Source: Pseudomonas anatoliensis (GTDB lineage Bacteria; Pseudomonadota; Gammaproteobacteria; Pseudomonadales; Pseudomonadaceae). Taken from it: DNA of 64,000 nt. The stretch covers positions 744,001-808,000 of the forward strand of contig NZ_JACVHC010000003.1 of NCBI RefSeq assembly GCF_017976235.1, given 5' to 3'. The notes below the pieces were generated by a model that did no database searches, was not told the DNA's origin, and worked only from the letters and a program-made list of their open reading frames with translations. Shown here one piece after another: positions 23,220-32,867 of the stretch. Made by a program: the position numbers and the translations under genes. Within the stretch, counting starts at the first letter, position 1; the number at the start of each line of letters is the position of its first letter.

Positions 23220-23830
23220 AACGTCAGCATGAAGATTGTCGTGTGGTTACTCTTGAAGCCGGATCAGACACGCGAGAGTTCGAGCGGTTTATTGGTCGGC
23301 AGTTTCGGCTGCGACTGCAACATTACATGCTGACCTCCAGAGCCCGTTTGCTGGAAACCAGCTTGGCGATAACGGCCCGCAGCACTCACTTTCTGCTCTA
23401 TCAACAAGACCGGTTGATGGCGGTATTGAGGGTGACTCCCTCACCCTTTGAATGGGCATCACTGGCGCATCAGCACCTTTCGCCAACCCAGGCGCTGTCG
23501 CGTCATGTCGAGTTCAGCAGGTTGATCACCCTCTCCCATGGTCAGCTGCCGGTGTCGGTCAACTGCCTGCTGGCATCGGCCACCGAGTGGGCGATCAAGC
23601 GCGGTTATGAGGGCGTCATCGCCCTGTGCCGATCACCCCAACGACGACTGTTCCAGCGTTTCGGCCTGACATCGATCACCACCGACTCCCTGCATATCGA
23701 ACAACGCGCACGCGCTGATTATTGGCTGCTCTCGGCGCAATGGCCGCAGATCCTCGCAGCCGTTCAGCAACCCGCCCACACAGCCCTGAATCCACCGGAG
23801 CATCACGATGACCGCGCACGCCAGTTTTGA
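23162..23830 (+). CDS. AHL-synthase/FeeM-like N-acyltransferase (GNAT fold)
   Basis: A 222-aa protein whose motif order follows acyl-homoserine-lactone synthases and N-acyl amino acid synthases of the FeeM type: FRLRLQHY early (compare IFRLR of LuxI proteins), MAVLRVTP, HVEFSRLI (compare ELSRF) and GVIALCRSPQRRLFQRFGL. This family moves acyl chains from acyl-ACP or acyl-CoA to an amino group; the LuxI branch uses SAM. I infer an N-acyltransferase but not its substrates. ATG at 23162 follows GGAGAAGG. It overlaps the next gene by 23 bp. First gene of the accessory cluster; no LuxR-type regulator lies beside it. Confidence 0.6.
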   Translation: MDTTDLQLTDYLQALQATLKRQHEDCRVVTLEAGSDTREFERFIGRQFRLRLQHYMLTSRARLLETSLAITARSTHFLLYQQDRLMAVLRVTPSPFEWASLAHQHLSPTQALSRHVEFSRLITLSHGQLPVSVNCLLASATEWAIKRGYEGVIALCRSPQRRLFQRFGLTSITTDSLHIEQRARADYWLLSAQWPQILAAVQQPAHTALNPPEHHDDRARQF

Positions 23831-24542
23831 ACAACAGTTGATCCTGCTGGACGAACGAATCGAACAGTTATGGGCCGATATTCTCGATAGCTCGCGCTTG
23901 GTAAAAGCCATCCGCGGCGGCAGCGTTTCCAAGGCCCTGTATGCGATTTACATGATCGAGACGTTTCACTACACCGCACACAATGCGCGAAACTAGGGTT
24001 TGGTGGGTGTGCGACATGCTGATAATCCGGTGTATGCAAAGTTTTGTTTTGAGCATGCGGCGCAAGAAGTTGGCCATGAAAAGATGGCACTGCATGACGT
24101 CATGAGTCTGGGCCTCAAGAATGAAGTCTTCGATATACCGACGGCACTTCCGGCAACCGAAGTGTTAATCGCCTATTTATACTGGATATCTTTTACCGGT
24201 AATCCGCTGCAACGGCTGGGGTACAGTTATTGGGCAGAGAACGCCTATCAATTCATTAATCCGATTATTAATAGCTTGAGTGAAACATTGTCGTTAAAAC
24301 CGGCTCAGCTGACATTCTTTATTGCTCACTCCGATATTGATATCGAACACTTCAACGAGATCAAACTCATCCTGCAGCGAACTTGCAAAGATCAATCCGA
24401 TTGGGACGCCGTTGCTACCGTGATGGAAACCAGTTTGCGCCTGACCGGCAATATGCTTGAAGCCGTCTATGAACAGTATGAGGCCTGGCAAAACGGCCTC
24501 GCGCCGCGCTATGACTTCCTGCACGCACTGGATAACTCATGA
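23808..24542 (+). pseudogene. Haem-oxygenase-like diiron protein with an in-frame amber stop
   Basis: The frame from ATG 23808 (CGGAG ribosome site 8 nt upstream) runs 62 codons to TAG at 23994-23996, then stays open in the same frame to TGA at 24542, 245 codons in all. Both halves belong together: IETFHYTAHN before the stop, FEHAAQEVGHEKMALHD and HSDIDIEHFNE after it. These match the helical haem-oxygenase-like diiron oxidase/TenA-PqqC superfamily, in which E/H/D residues of three helices bind two irons. TAG is one C-to-T change from CAG (Gln). No frameshift is seen. Recent inactivation, readthrough or a sequencing error are all possible. Confidence 0.75.
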
Positions 24543-24584
24543 GTCCTTTACGGCGATTTTCCCGAATGACGCACGGGGGCAGGC

Positions 24585-25679
24585 ATGGCTGACTATTTCG
24601 AGCGACTGAACTATGCGCTGGGGGATGAAGACACCGCACTGGAATACGCCATCTTGCCCCAGCGGGCCAGGCACGTGGTCGGCGTCGCGGGAAGTGGCGG
24701 GCGGCTGCTGCCGTTGCTGGCCCGCAACCCCGCACGCATGACTTGCGTCGATATCAGTGCGCCGCAACTGGCGTTCACGCGACTGCGCTTTGCTCTGCTG
24801 GAACAGACCGACTACACATCGTTTATGGACTTCATGGGTTACCACCCAGGGGTTTTGCCGTCGCGACGCCAATCCATACTTGAGCAACTGGATCTGCCGC
24901 GTGTCGATCGCCACTGGCTGGCGGAGCTTTTCCAGGCACGTCATTGGCAGGCACCGATCTATATGGGGGCCTTTGAACAGGCTTTGCAGCGGTTGGCGAA
25001 GGTCAACCGATTGTTTACCGGCGAGGCAGGTAGAGAGATTTTTCAGTGCAGCGATCTCGGCGAGCAAACCGATTATTACCGCACCCGTTTTCCCCTCAGG
25101 CGCTGGCGGGCTGTGATCTCGCTGCTGGGCAACGCAGCAGTGCTCAATTCGTTGTTGTACAAGGGATCGTTTCCACCCAACAACCTGGGTATCAGCTCCC
25201 GCGCAGCGTATCTGGACATTTTCCACACCTTGTTCACCACGCAGATCGTTCGCGAGAGCTTCTTTCTGCAAATGCTGTTTTTTGGTGAGCTGCGCTATCC
25301 GCAAGGGTTCCCGCTGGAGTGCGATCCGCGGATCTTCAAGCGTGCCCGAGAGGCCATTGAGCAATGTGAGTTGCGCATCGTGCAGGCCGACATTATCAAC
25401 TGCGCCGCCAAACACACGGATGTCGATTTCGTATCGCTCTCGGACGTCCCTTCCTTCATGCCCCAAGCCGCTGGAGCGAGTGTCTTGCAGCAATTGCGTC
25501 CGTGCCTTGCCGATGAGGCGTTGCTGGTCATGCGCGGCCATTTGCACATCGTCGAACCCGATTGTGCAGGCTTCTGCGATATCACTGGCCAGTACCAGGA
25601 TGCGATCGCACGAGAGAAAACCCAGCTCTGGCGCGTGCAGGTCTACCGCCAGACGACACCTTTGCAGGTATCCCGATGA
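24585..25679 (+). CDS. DUF3419/BtaA-like SAM 3-amino-3-carboxypropyl transferase
   Basis: A 364-aa protein that looks like the DUF3419 family, whose characterised member BtaA transfers the 3-amino-3-carboxypropyl group of SAM to diacylglycerol in betaine-lipid synthesis. Visible signs are the N-terminal FERLNYALGDEDTALE, a SAM-binding glycine motif GVAGSGGRLLPLL and the following acidic motif CVDISAPQL, then a long helical middle and a C-terminal part with FVSLSDVPSF. No btaB-like N-methyltransferase is adjacent, so a betaine lipid is unlikely; a SAM-derived four-carbon unit for a small molecule fits better. It starts 42 bp after the interrupted diiron gene and its stop overlaps the next start. 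Confidence 0.7.
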   Translation: MADYFERLNYALGDEDTALEYAILPQRARHVVGVAGSGGRLLPLLARNPARMTCVDISAPQLAFTRLRFALLEQTDYTSFMDFMGYHPGVLPSRRQSILEQLDLPRVDRHWLAELFQARHWQAPIYMGAFEQALQRLAKVNRLFTGEAGREIFQCSDLGEQTDYYRTRFPLRRWRAVISLLGNAAVLNSLLYKGSFPPNNLGISSRAAYLDIFHTLFTTQIVRESFFLQMLFFGELRYPQGFPLECDPRIFKRAREAIEQCELRIVQADIINCAAKHTDVDFVSLSDVPSFMPQAAGASVLQQLRPCLADEALLVMRGHLHIVEPDCAGFCDITGQYQDAIAREKTQLWRVQVYRQTTPLQVSR

Positions 25680-26944
25680 ACAATCAGCACCCAACCGTCA
25701 ACTGGGTAAAAAACCGTGTGCGTCAGGCCCGTGACGATCAGCAGCAGTTGTTTGATGCCGGGCTAAATGGCCTGAAACTGGTCAGCCGTGAGGGCAAGAC
25801 CATCGAGTTGAGCAGCGGGGAGCGGCTGACCGAGTTTCTCTCATGTTCTTACCTGGGACTGGAGTGCGACCCGCGTCTGATTGAAAGCGCGGTGAGCTCC
25901 GTGAAATCCTTCGGCGTGCAATTCGCCGCCGCACGAACCCGTGCGCTGCTACCGCCGATGCGCGAACTCGACGAGCAATTGCACCAGATATTCCAGGGCT
26001 ACACGGTGACCTTCAACTCGGTGGGCAGTGCGCATCTGGGCTGCCTGCCGTTACTGGGCTCCGGCGAGTTACCGTCCTATCCGTTGCGTCGAGGCCCGGG
26101 CTGGATTGTTGACCGGGCGGCCCATGCCTCGATGCAGGTGCTACAAGGGATTCTGTGGCAGTTCGGCCCTGTACAGCGATGCGACTGCAATGACGTGGAG
26201 CAAGTCGAACAGGCTTGCTCCACAGCGGTAGCCGCTGGCCATACACCCATCATCCTTACGGACAGCATTGGCTCGATGCGGGGGTTGTATCCGGTCAATC
26301 GTCTGTTGCAACTGGCGGAGCGCTTTGAAGGTTATCTGTATGCCGATGACGCCCACGGCACCTCGATTCACGGTGTAACAGGCGGAGGTTATGCGCTGGT
26401 CGCCGCCGATGAGCGACGGCGCGATCGTCTGATCCTTCTGTCCTCGCTGTCCAAGGCATTTGGTGCCACGGGCGGAGCGATCACTGTGTTTACCGAAGCC
26501 GACGCTGAAATGATCCGCCGCCATGCGTCGACCTATACCTTCGGCGGTCCATTGTCGATGGGTGGCGTCGGTGCGGCGGTAGCGTCTGCGGACATCCACC
26601 TTTCGCCGGAGCTGGGGCAGTTGCAGGCGGCTCTGTGGCGAAATGTTGCCCTGATCGACGACCTGCTCGGACCGGTGCTGGGCAACCATGAAGTCGCCTC
26701 GCCCATTCGTTTCGTCCGCGTTGGCGCCGAGCGTGATGCGATCAGTCTGGCGTTGCACCTGCGTCGAAAGTCCATCGCCGTTACCACGGCCGTGTTTCCA
26801 GTGGTGGCCAAAGGCGAAGCGATTCTGCGTCTGGCCGTCAGCGCGAATCACAACCAGGCCCAATTGGAGAGCCTGGCCAATGCCGTCCGTGGCGGTTTCG
26901 ATGAATTGGGCATTCGCCAGGGTGGTCGTGACGATGAGCGATGA
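25676..26944 (+). CDS. PLP-dependent alpha-oxoamine synthase (BioF/CqsA-like)
   Basis: A 422-aa fold-type I PLP enzyme of the family that condenses an acyl thioester with an amino acid and loses CO2 (BioF, Kbl, serine palmitoyltransferase, CqsA/LqsA). Diagnostic signs are CSYLGLECDPRL near the N-terminus, the cofactor-stacking His of DRAAHAS, DDAHG at residues 224-228, and the Schiff-base lysine K260 in SSLSKAFGATGG. A dedicated biotin bioF is normally elsewhere with bioB, so this is a pathway-specific paralogue. ATG at 25676 overlaps the previous stop (ATGA) and the gene overlaps the next by 11 bp. The acyl donor and the amino acid are unknown. Confidence 0.8.
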   Translation: MNNQHPTVNWVKNRVRQARDDQQQLFDAGLNGLKLVSREGKTIELSSGERLTEFLSCSYLGLECDPRLIESAVSSVKSFGVQFAAARTRALLPPMRELDEQLHQIFQGYTVTFNSVGSAHLGCLPLLGSGELPSYPLRRGPGWIVDRAAHASMQVLQGILWQFGPVQRCDCNDVEQVEQACSTAVAAGHTPIILTDSIGSMRGLYPVNRLLQLAERFEGYLYADDAHGTSIHGVTGGGYALVAADERRRDRLILLSSLSKAFGATGGAITVFTEADAEMIRRHASTYTFGGPLSMGGVGAAVASADIHLSPELGQLQAALWRNVALIDDLLGPVLGNHEVASPIRFVRVGAERDAISLALHLRRKSIAVTTAVFPVVAKGEAILRLAVSANHNQAQLESLANAVRGGFDELGIRQGGRDDER

Positions 26945-28232
26945 TCCCGTGCTCGCTGCCAATCAGGCCTTTGCGCACAAATTGGCCCATGCGCAGTCAC
27001 TGCCGTGGTTCTGTGCGCTGTGTCCGCAGATCCTCCAGGTGCACAGTCTGAAGGATTTGCAGCGCCTGCCGATCCAGGCCGTGGAGGACGAGCATGGCGG
27101 TGCGCTGTTTTCCGCGCTTGGCGAAGCGTCGCACCGTGCGCCGGGTGGCGGCCTGACCCTGACGTCGGGCGGCAGCACCGGCAGCCGCAAACACATCACC
27201 CATTCCTGGGCGTTCAACGCCAGCATCGTGCCGCTGGGGGCGCGAATGTTTGGCGTGGCGGACGAACGCCCGAGCGTGGTCATCAATTGCCTGACCGCGG
27301 GTGAAATGCAGGGCGCTTTCCAGTACGCAGCGGCGATCGTCCAGCATGTCGGCGCGCGTCTGCTGCCCGCCGGTTCATTGATGGGGGTTCAGCGAATTGC
27401 CGGGCTGATTCAGTCGCAAGAGGCCGATGCACTGATTTGCACGCCTTCATTCGCCGCGGCGCTGTTCAACCACGATGAAATCGACGCACAGCAGTTGGTC
27501 AGTCTGAGATGGCTTTACTACATCGGGGAACCCTGCGGTCCTCAATTGCGCGAACAGCTTGGCCGGGGCTGGCCGGCGATAAGGCTCCGGTCGCTGGGCT
27601 ACAGCTCGACGGAAACCGGGCCCATCGGCTATCAATGCGCGCACCTTGAGCACGGTTTCTATCATCTGCACGCCGATGCGATGTTCGTCGAAGTGGTGGA
27701 CCCGTTCACCTTGCAAGCAGTGGCCGCGGGCCAAAGCGGTGAGTTCCTGCTGACAGTTTTGCTGCCCGACCATGTGCCGCTGTTGCGTTACCGGATTGGT
27801 GATCGTGGGCGAATCCTGCGCAGTGCGGCGAATTGCGCCTGTGGCAGCGCCTTGCCTGTGGTGCAACTTGAGGGGCGGGTAGAGACATCGATCAAGCTGG
27901 GTGGCGCGATGATCACACAGCGACAGGTGATGAGCGTACTCGCACAGGCGTTGCCGGAGCTGGGTTCGACCGACATTCAGGTACAGATCAATCGACAGGC
28001 CAACGGTGTGCGCCTGTGTCTGGTCATTGCTCAGGGCAAACTGCCGTCCGGCGCAGAAGCCGCCATCGAACGGGCGTTGCACAATGAGGAGCAGGCAAGA
28101 GCATTGCTCAGGTTGCCTGGCGTGTTGGGGTTGCAGGTGCGGCGTATGGCCCGCAACTGTTTCGAAACAACTGCTGCGGGCAAGACACCGTTTTTTATTG
28201 AGTTGGAGGCTACCCCGGACTCACCGGGGTAG
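26934..28232 (+). CDS. PaaK/F390-synthetase-type adenylating acid ligase
   Basis: A 432-aa member of the ANL (AMP-forming) superfamily resembling phenylacetate-CoA ligase and coenzyme F390 synthetase. It shows the P-loop SGGSTGSRK, the adenine motif GYSSTETG, the hinge-preceding GDRG in YRIGDRGR, and the C-terminal catalytic lysine region AAGKTPFF. It probably activates a carboxylic acid that feeds the neighbouring oxoamine synthase. Cysteines in NCACGSALP recall the metal-binding Cys of the PaaK branch. ATG at 26934 overlaps the previous gene by 11 bp. A terminator hairpin overlaps the stop codon, ending the cluster. Confidence 0.75.
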   Translation: MSDDPVLAANQAFAHKLAHAQSLPWFCALCPQILQVHSLKDLQRLPIQAVEDEHGGALFSALGEASHRAPGGGLTLTSGGSTGSRKHITHSWAFNASIVPLGARMFGVADERPSVVINCLTAGEMQGAFQYAAAIVQHVGARLLPAGSLMGVQRIAGLIQSQEADALICTPSFAAALFNHDEIDAQQLVSLRWLYYIGEPCGPQLREQLGRGWPAIRLRSLGYSSTETGPIGYQCAHLEHGFYHLHADAMFVEVVDPFTLQAVAAGQSGEFLLTVLLPDHVPLLRYRIGDRGRILRSAANCACGSALPVVQLEGRVETSIKLGGAMITQRQVMSVLAQALPELGSTDIQVQINRQANGVRLCLVIAQGKLPSGAEAAIERALHNEEQARALLRLPGVLGLQVRRMARNCFETTAAGKTPFFIELEATPDSPG

Positions 28233-28240
28233 CGTGTTTT
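28209..28240 (+). terminator. Terminator hairpin overlapping the end of the ligase gene
   Basis: A 10-bp stem (28209-28218 with 28224-28233) with a 5-nt loop encodes the last residues and stop of the ligase gene, followed by GTGTTTT. It lies between the ligase and the convergent qor gene and closes the accessory cluster. Confidence 0.75.
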
Positions 28241-29217
28241 CAGGGCAGCAGGATGGTCGAACCGGTGGTGCGCCGAGCTGACAACTCGGTCTGCGCCTTC
28301 GCCGCTTCAGCCAATGGATAGCGCTGGCTGATATCGACCTTGAGCTTGCCGCTGATGATCATCTCGAACAGTTCATCGGCCATGCGCTGCAGGTTCTGCG
28401 CATTGTTGGCATAGGTCGCCAATGTAGGCCGGGTGACGTAGAGCGAGCCCTTGGCGGAAAGGATCCCCAGATTCACCCCGTCGACTGCGCCGGAAGCATT
28501 GCCGAAGCTCACCACCAAGCCACGGGGCGACACGCTGTCCAGCGAAGTCAGCCAGGTGTCCTTGCCGACGCCGTCATAGACCACCGGGACTTTTTTGCCG
28601 TCGGTCAATTCCAGCACGCGTTCGGCAACGTTTTCGTGGCTGTAGTCGATGGTTGCCCAGGCACCGTTGGCTTTCGCCAGTTCGGCTTTCTCCTTGGAAC
28701 TGACGGTGCCAATCAGCTTCACGCCCAGTGCCTTGGCCCATTGGCAGGCCAGCGAACCGACGCCCCCTGCAGCGGCGTGGAACAGAATGGTTTCGCCACC
28801 CTTGAGTTCATAAGTCTGGCGCAGCAGGTACTGCACGGTCAGACCCTTTAGCATCACCCCGGCAGCCGTCTCGAAGCTGATTTCGTCCGGCAGATGCACC
28901 AGATTGGCTTCAGGCAGAACGTGCAATTCGCTGTAGGCGCCCAGCGGGCCGCTGCCGTACGCGACGCGGTCACCGACCTTGAACCGGGTCACCTCGCTGC
29001 CCACTGCCTCAACAATGCCTGCACCTTCCGCGCCCAGGCCGGACGGCAAGGCTGGCGGTGCGTAGAGGCCGCTGCGGAAATAGGTGTCGATGAAATTCAG
29101 GCCGATAGCCTTGTTGGCTACGCGCACCTGATCAGGGCCGGGCGCGGCGGGTTCGTAATCAACAAACTCGAGTACTTCGGGACCGCCGTGGGCGCGGAAC
29201 TGGATACGCTTTGCCAT
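28240..29217 (-). CDS. qor: NADPH:quinone oxidoreductase
   Basis: A 325-aa zinc-independent member of the medium-chain dehydrogenase family reducing quinones with NADPH. It starts MAKRIQFRAHGGPEVLEFV, with the cofactor-binding HAAAGGVGSLACQWAKALG in the middle; the structural zinc cysteines of alcohol dehydrogenases are absent. It corresponds to PA0023 and converges on the end of the accessory cluster. It is divergent from hemF. Confidence 0.93.
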   Translation of the reverse strand: MAKRIQFRAHGGPEVLEFVDYEPAAPGPDQVRVANKAIGLNFIDTYFRSGLYAPPALPSGLGAEGAGIVEAVGSEVTRFKVGDRVAYGSGPLGAYSELHVLPEANLVHLPDEISFETAAGVMLKGLTVQYLLRQTYELKGGETILFHAAAGGVGSLACQWAKALGVKLIGTVSSKEKAELAKANGAWATIDYSHENVAERVLELTDGKKVPVVYDGVGKDTWLTSLDSVSPRGLVVSFGNASGAVDGVNLGILSAKGSLYVTRPTLATYANNAQNLQRMADELFEMIISGKLKVDISQRYPLAEAAKAQTELSARRTTGSTILLP

Positions 29218-29245
29218 CTGCCTGCTCTCCTTGGGTCTTTTGTGA

Positions 29246-30295
<1,050 letters not shown>

Positions 30296-30304
30296 GGACA
30301 TCTG

Positions 30305-31126
30305 ATGGATCGTTACGTCGTTTTCGGTAACCCGATCGGCCACAGCAAATCGCCGATGATCCACAAGCTGTTCGCCGAGCAGACCGGCGAGAGCCTCGAC
30401 TACGCCACCTTGCTGGCGCCGCTCGACGACTTTTCCGCCTATGCTACGGCGTTTTTCCGTGAAGGTCGCGGCGCCAATGTCACTGTGCCGTTCAAGGAAG
30501 AAGCCTATCGGCTGGCCAACAGCCTGACGGCCCGTGCGCAACGGGCCGGTGCGGTGAACACCTTGAGCAAACTGGCCGACGGTTCGCTGCTCGGCGACAA
30601 CACCGACGGCGCCGGGCTGGTGCGGGATCTGACGGTAAACGCCGGGTTCAGCCTGACCGGCAAACGCATCTTGCTGCTCGGTGCCGGTGGCGCCGTGCGT
30701 GGAGCGCTGGAGCCGTTGCTGGCGGAGAAACCCGCGTCGGTGATCATTGCCAACCGTACGGTAGACAAGGCCGAGTTGCTGGCGGAACTGTTCTGCGATC
30801 TGGGGCCGGTGTCGGCCAGCGGCTTTGATTGGCTGCGCGAGCCGGTGGACGTGATCATCAACGCCACTTCCGCCAGCCTCACCGGCGATGTACCGCCGAT
30901 TGCGCCGAGCCTGATCGAACCGGGCAAGACGTTGTGCTACGACATGATGTACGGCAAAGAACCGACGGCGTTCTGCCGTTGGGCCAGTGAGCACGGTGCG
31001 GCGGTGTCGATGGATGGTTTGGGGATGTTGGCCGAACAAGCGGCGGAAGCCTTCTTCCTTTGGCGCGGCGTGCGGCCGGACACGGCGCCGGTTCTGGCTG
31101 AACTTCGCCGCCAACTCGCGCAATGA
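30305..31126 (+). CDS. aroE: Shikimate dehydrogenase
   Basis: It reduces 3-dehydroshikimate with NADPH in aromatic amino acid synthesis. The 273-aa protein has the substrate region [12 protein letters not shown], the catalytic-lysine segment [11 protein letters not shown], the DNTDGAG motif, and the NADP-binding [10 protein letters not shown] followed by NRT. It follows hemF as in PA0024-PA0025. Confidence 0.97.
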   Translation: MDRYVVFGNPIGHSKSPMIHKLFAEQTGESLDYATLLAPLDDFSAYATAFFREGRGANVTVPFKEEAYRLANSLTARAQRAGAVNTLSKLADGSLLGDNTDGAGLVRDLTVNAGFSLTGKRILLLGAGGAVRGALEPLLAEKPASVIIANRTVDKAELLAELFCDLGPVSASGFDWLREPVDVIINATSASLTGDVPPIAPSLIEPGKTLCYDMMYGKEPTAFCRWASEHGAAVSMDGLGMLAEQAAEAFFLWRGVRPDTAPVLAELRRQLAQ

Positions 31127-31130
31127 TCTC

Positions 31131-31219
31131 TGTAGGAGTGAGCCTGCTCGCGATAGCGGAGTGCCTGTCACATTGATACTTGATGTGCCGCCGCTATCGC
31201 GAGCAGGCTCACTCCTACA
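31131..31219. repeat. REP inverted pair, GTAGGAGTGAGCCTGCTCGC family
   Basis: Perfect 29-bp inverted copies (31131-31159 and 31191-31219) around a 31-bp spacer, between the convergent aroE and sulP genes. The same family recurs at 48772-48861. Confidence 0.87.
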
Positions 31220-31241
31220 GGTTTATGCAGTGCTTGTTGGA

Positions 31242-32810
31242 TCAATCCTCAAACCGGATCGGGCACTTCTCTGGCCCTTCCAGCTTGCGCAGTTCCTCCA
31301 CCACCTGCGGCCGCGCACCGCGCAACGTCAAACTGCGACCCTGACTCAACAGGCGCCGCGCTTCCTGATGCAGCATCTCCACCCCCGAATAGTCGATGAA
31401 GTTGATCTGCTGCGCCTCGATCACCACCCGCGCGCCGTGCATGCGCTGCAAACGCACTTGCAGATAATGGCTGGCGCCGAAGAAGATCGAGCCGCCGACC
31501 CGCAGCACATCGTCTTCACCATCACGCCAGTGCTGCACTCGCGGCTGTGAAGTGCGCTTGAGGTAGAAGAACAGCGAAGCAAGCACGCCGGCGTAGATCG
31601 CGGTCTGCAACTCCAGCAGCAGAGTGGCCAGGCAGGTCAGCGCCATCACCACGAACTCGGCGCGGCTGACCCGCAGTAACGCGCGAATACCGCGATGATC
31701 CACCAACCCCCAGGCGATCAACAGGATGCTGCCGGCCATCGCCGGAATCGGAATATGCGAAATCAGCCCGGCACCAAAAATCGCAAACAATGCCACCCAG
31801 AGCGCCGAAAACACGCCCGCCAGCGGTGAGCAAGCCCCGGCCTCATAACTGAGGCCCGAGCGGGTGAACGAGCCCGCCGACAGCGATCCGGAAAAGAACG
31901 CCCCGACAATGTTCGAAAGGCCTTGCGCGCGAACTTCCTGATTGGCATCGAGCAACTGCTGCGAACGTGCGGATATCGAGCGGGCAATCGACAGGCTGGT
32001 GACCAGCCCCAGCATGCCCACCGCCACTGCGCTGGGTAGCAGGCGCAGGATCAAATCCAGATCCAGCGGCAACCCGCTGAACGGCGGCAAACGCCCGACA
32101 AATGCGCTGACCAGATGCACGTGGCCGAACATCGCCGGCCACAGCCACACCAGCAGACTGGCCAGCACTAACGTGATCAACAACGTCGGCCAGCGCGGCA
32201 GCCATTGTTTCAGCACAACGCCGACTGCCACCGTGGCTACTCCGAGCAGCAACGATGGGTTATCCACAGCTCGGAGGTGTTGCAGCAGATCCATCAAACT
32301 GTCTAGCGCCGTGGCTTTGGCTGGCAAATCCAGCCCCAGCAGGTTTGGCAATTGCCCAATGGCAATCACCACCGCCGCGCCAAGGGTGAAACCGAGCACC
32401 ACCGAATGCGAGACGAAGTTCACCAGCGCGCCAAACCGGAGCAAGCCAAGCAACCATTGAAATACCCCGGCGAGGAAGGTCAGCAACAGGATCAGGGTGA
32501 CGTAGTCCTGGGATGCCGGCACAGCCAGTGGACTGACGCTGGCGTAAAGCACGATCGAAATCGCCGCGGTCGGGCCGCAGATCAAATGCCACGACGAACC
32601 CCACAGACAGGCGATCAGCACCGGGATGATCGCGGCGTAGAGGCCGTATTCAGGTGGGAGACCGGCGATCAGCGCGTAGGCAATCGACTGAGGTAACGCG
32701 AGAATCGCACCACTGAGGCCGACGATCAGATCCCGTCCGACGCTGGCGCGGGTTTGCCGGGGTAGCCAGGTGAGGAAGGGAAACAGTGAGCGGCGACTGG
32801 GGAAGGCCAT
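31242..32810 (-). CDS. SulP-family anion permease with STAS domain
   Basis: A 522-aa inner-membrane transporter. The N-terminal two thirds hold the SulP membrane core (PQSIAYALIAGLPPEYGLYAA near residues 40-60), the C-terminus a cytoplasmic STAS domain (about 410-505, with VVIEAQQINFIDYSGVEML). SulP proteins carry sulfate or other anions. Its place beside betC suggests it exports or imports sulfate, or brings in choline-O-sulfate. It is transcribed in the same direction as betC and the binding protein but is separated by 273 bp. A DnaA box lies inside at 32260-32268. Confidence 0.85.
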   Translation of the reverse strand: MAFPSRRSLFPFLTWLPRQTRASVGRDLIVGLSGAILALPQSIAYALIAGLPPEYGLYAAIIPVLIACLWGSSWHLICGPTAAISIVLYASVSPLAVPASQDYVTLILLLTFLAGVFQWLLGLLRFGALVNFVSHSVVLGFTLGAAVVIAIGQLPNLLGLDLPAKATALDSLMDLLQHLRAVDNPSLLLGVATVAVGVVLKQWLPRWPTLLITLVLASLLVWLWPAMFGHVHLVSAFVGRLPPFSGLPLDLDLILRLLPSAVAVGMLGLVTSLSIARSISARSQQLLDANQEVRAQGLSNIVGAFFSGSLSAGSFTRSGLSYEAGACSPLAGVFSALWVALFAIFGAGLISHIPIPAMAGSILLIAWGLVDHRGIRALLRVSRAEFVVMALTCLATLLLELQTAIYAGVLASLFFYLKRTSQPRVQHWRDGEDDVLRVGGSIFFGASHYLQVRLQRMHGARVVIEAQQINFIDYSGVEMLHQEARRLLSQGRSLTLRGARPQVVEELRKLEGPEKCPIRFED

Positions 32811-32867
32811 GGGTCCTCGCGGTTTGGGGTTTTGTTCAAGGGTAACAGGGTGTCAGTTGGGAAAGCC

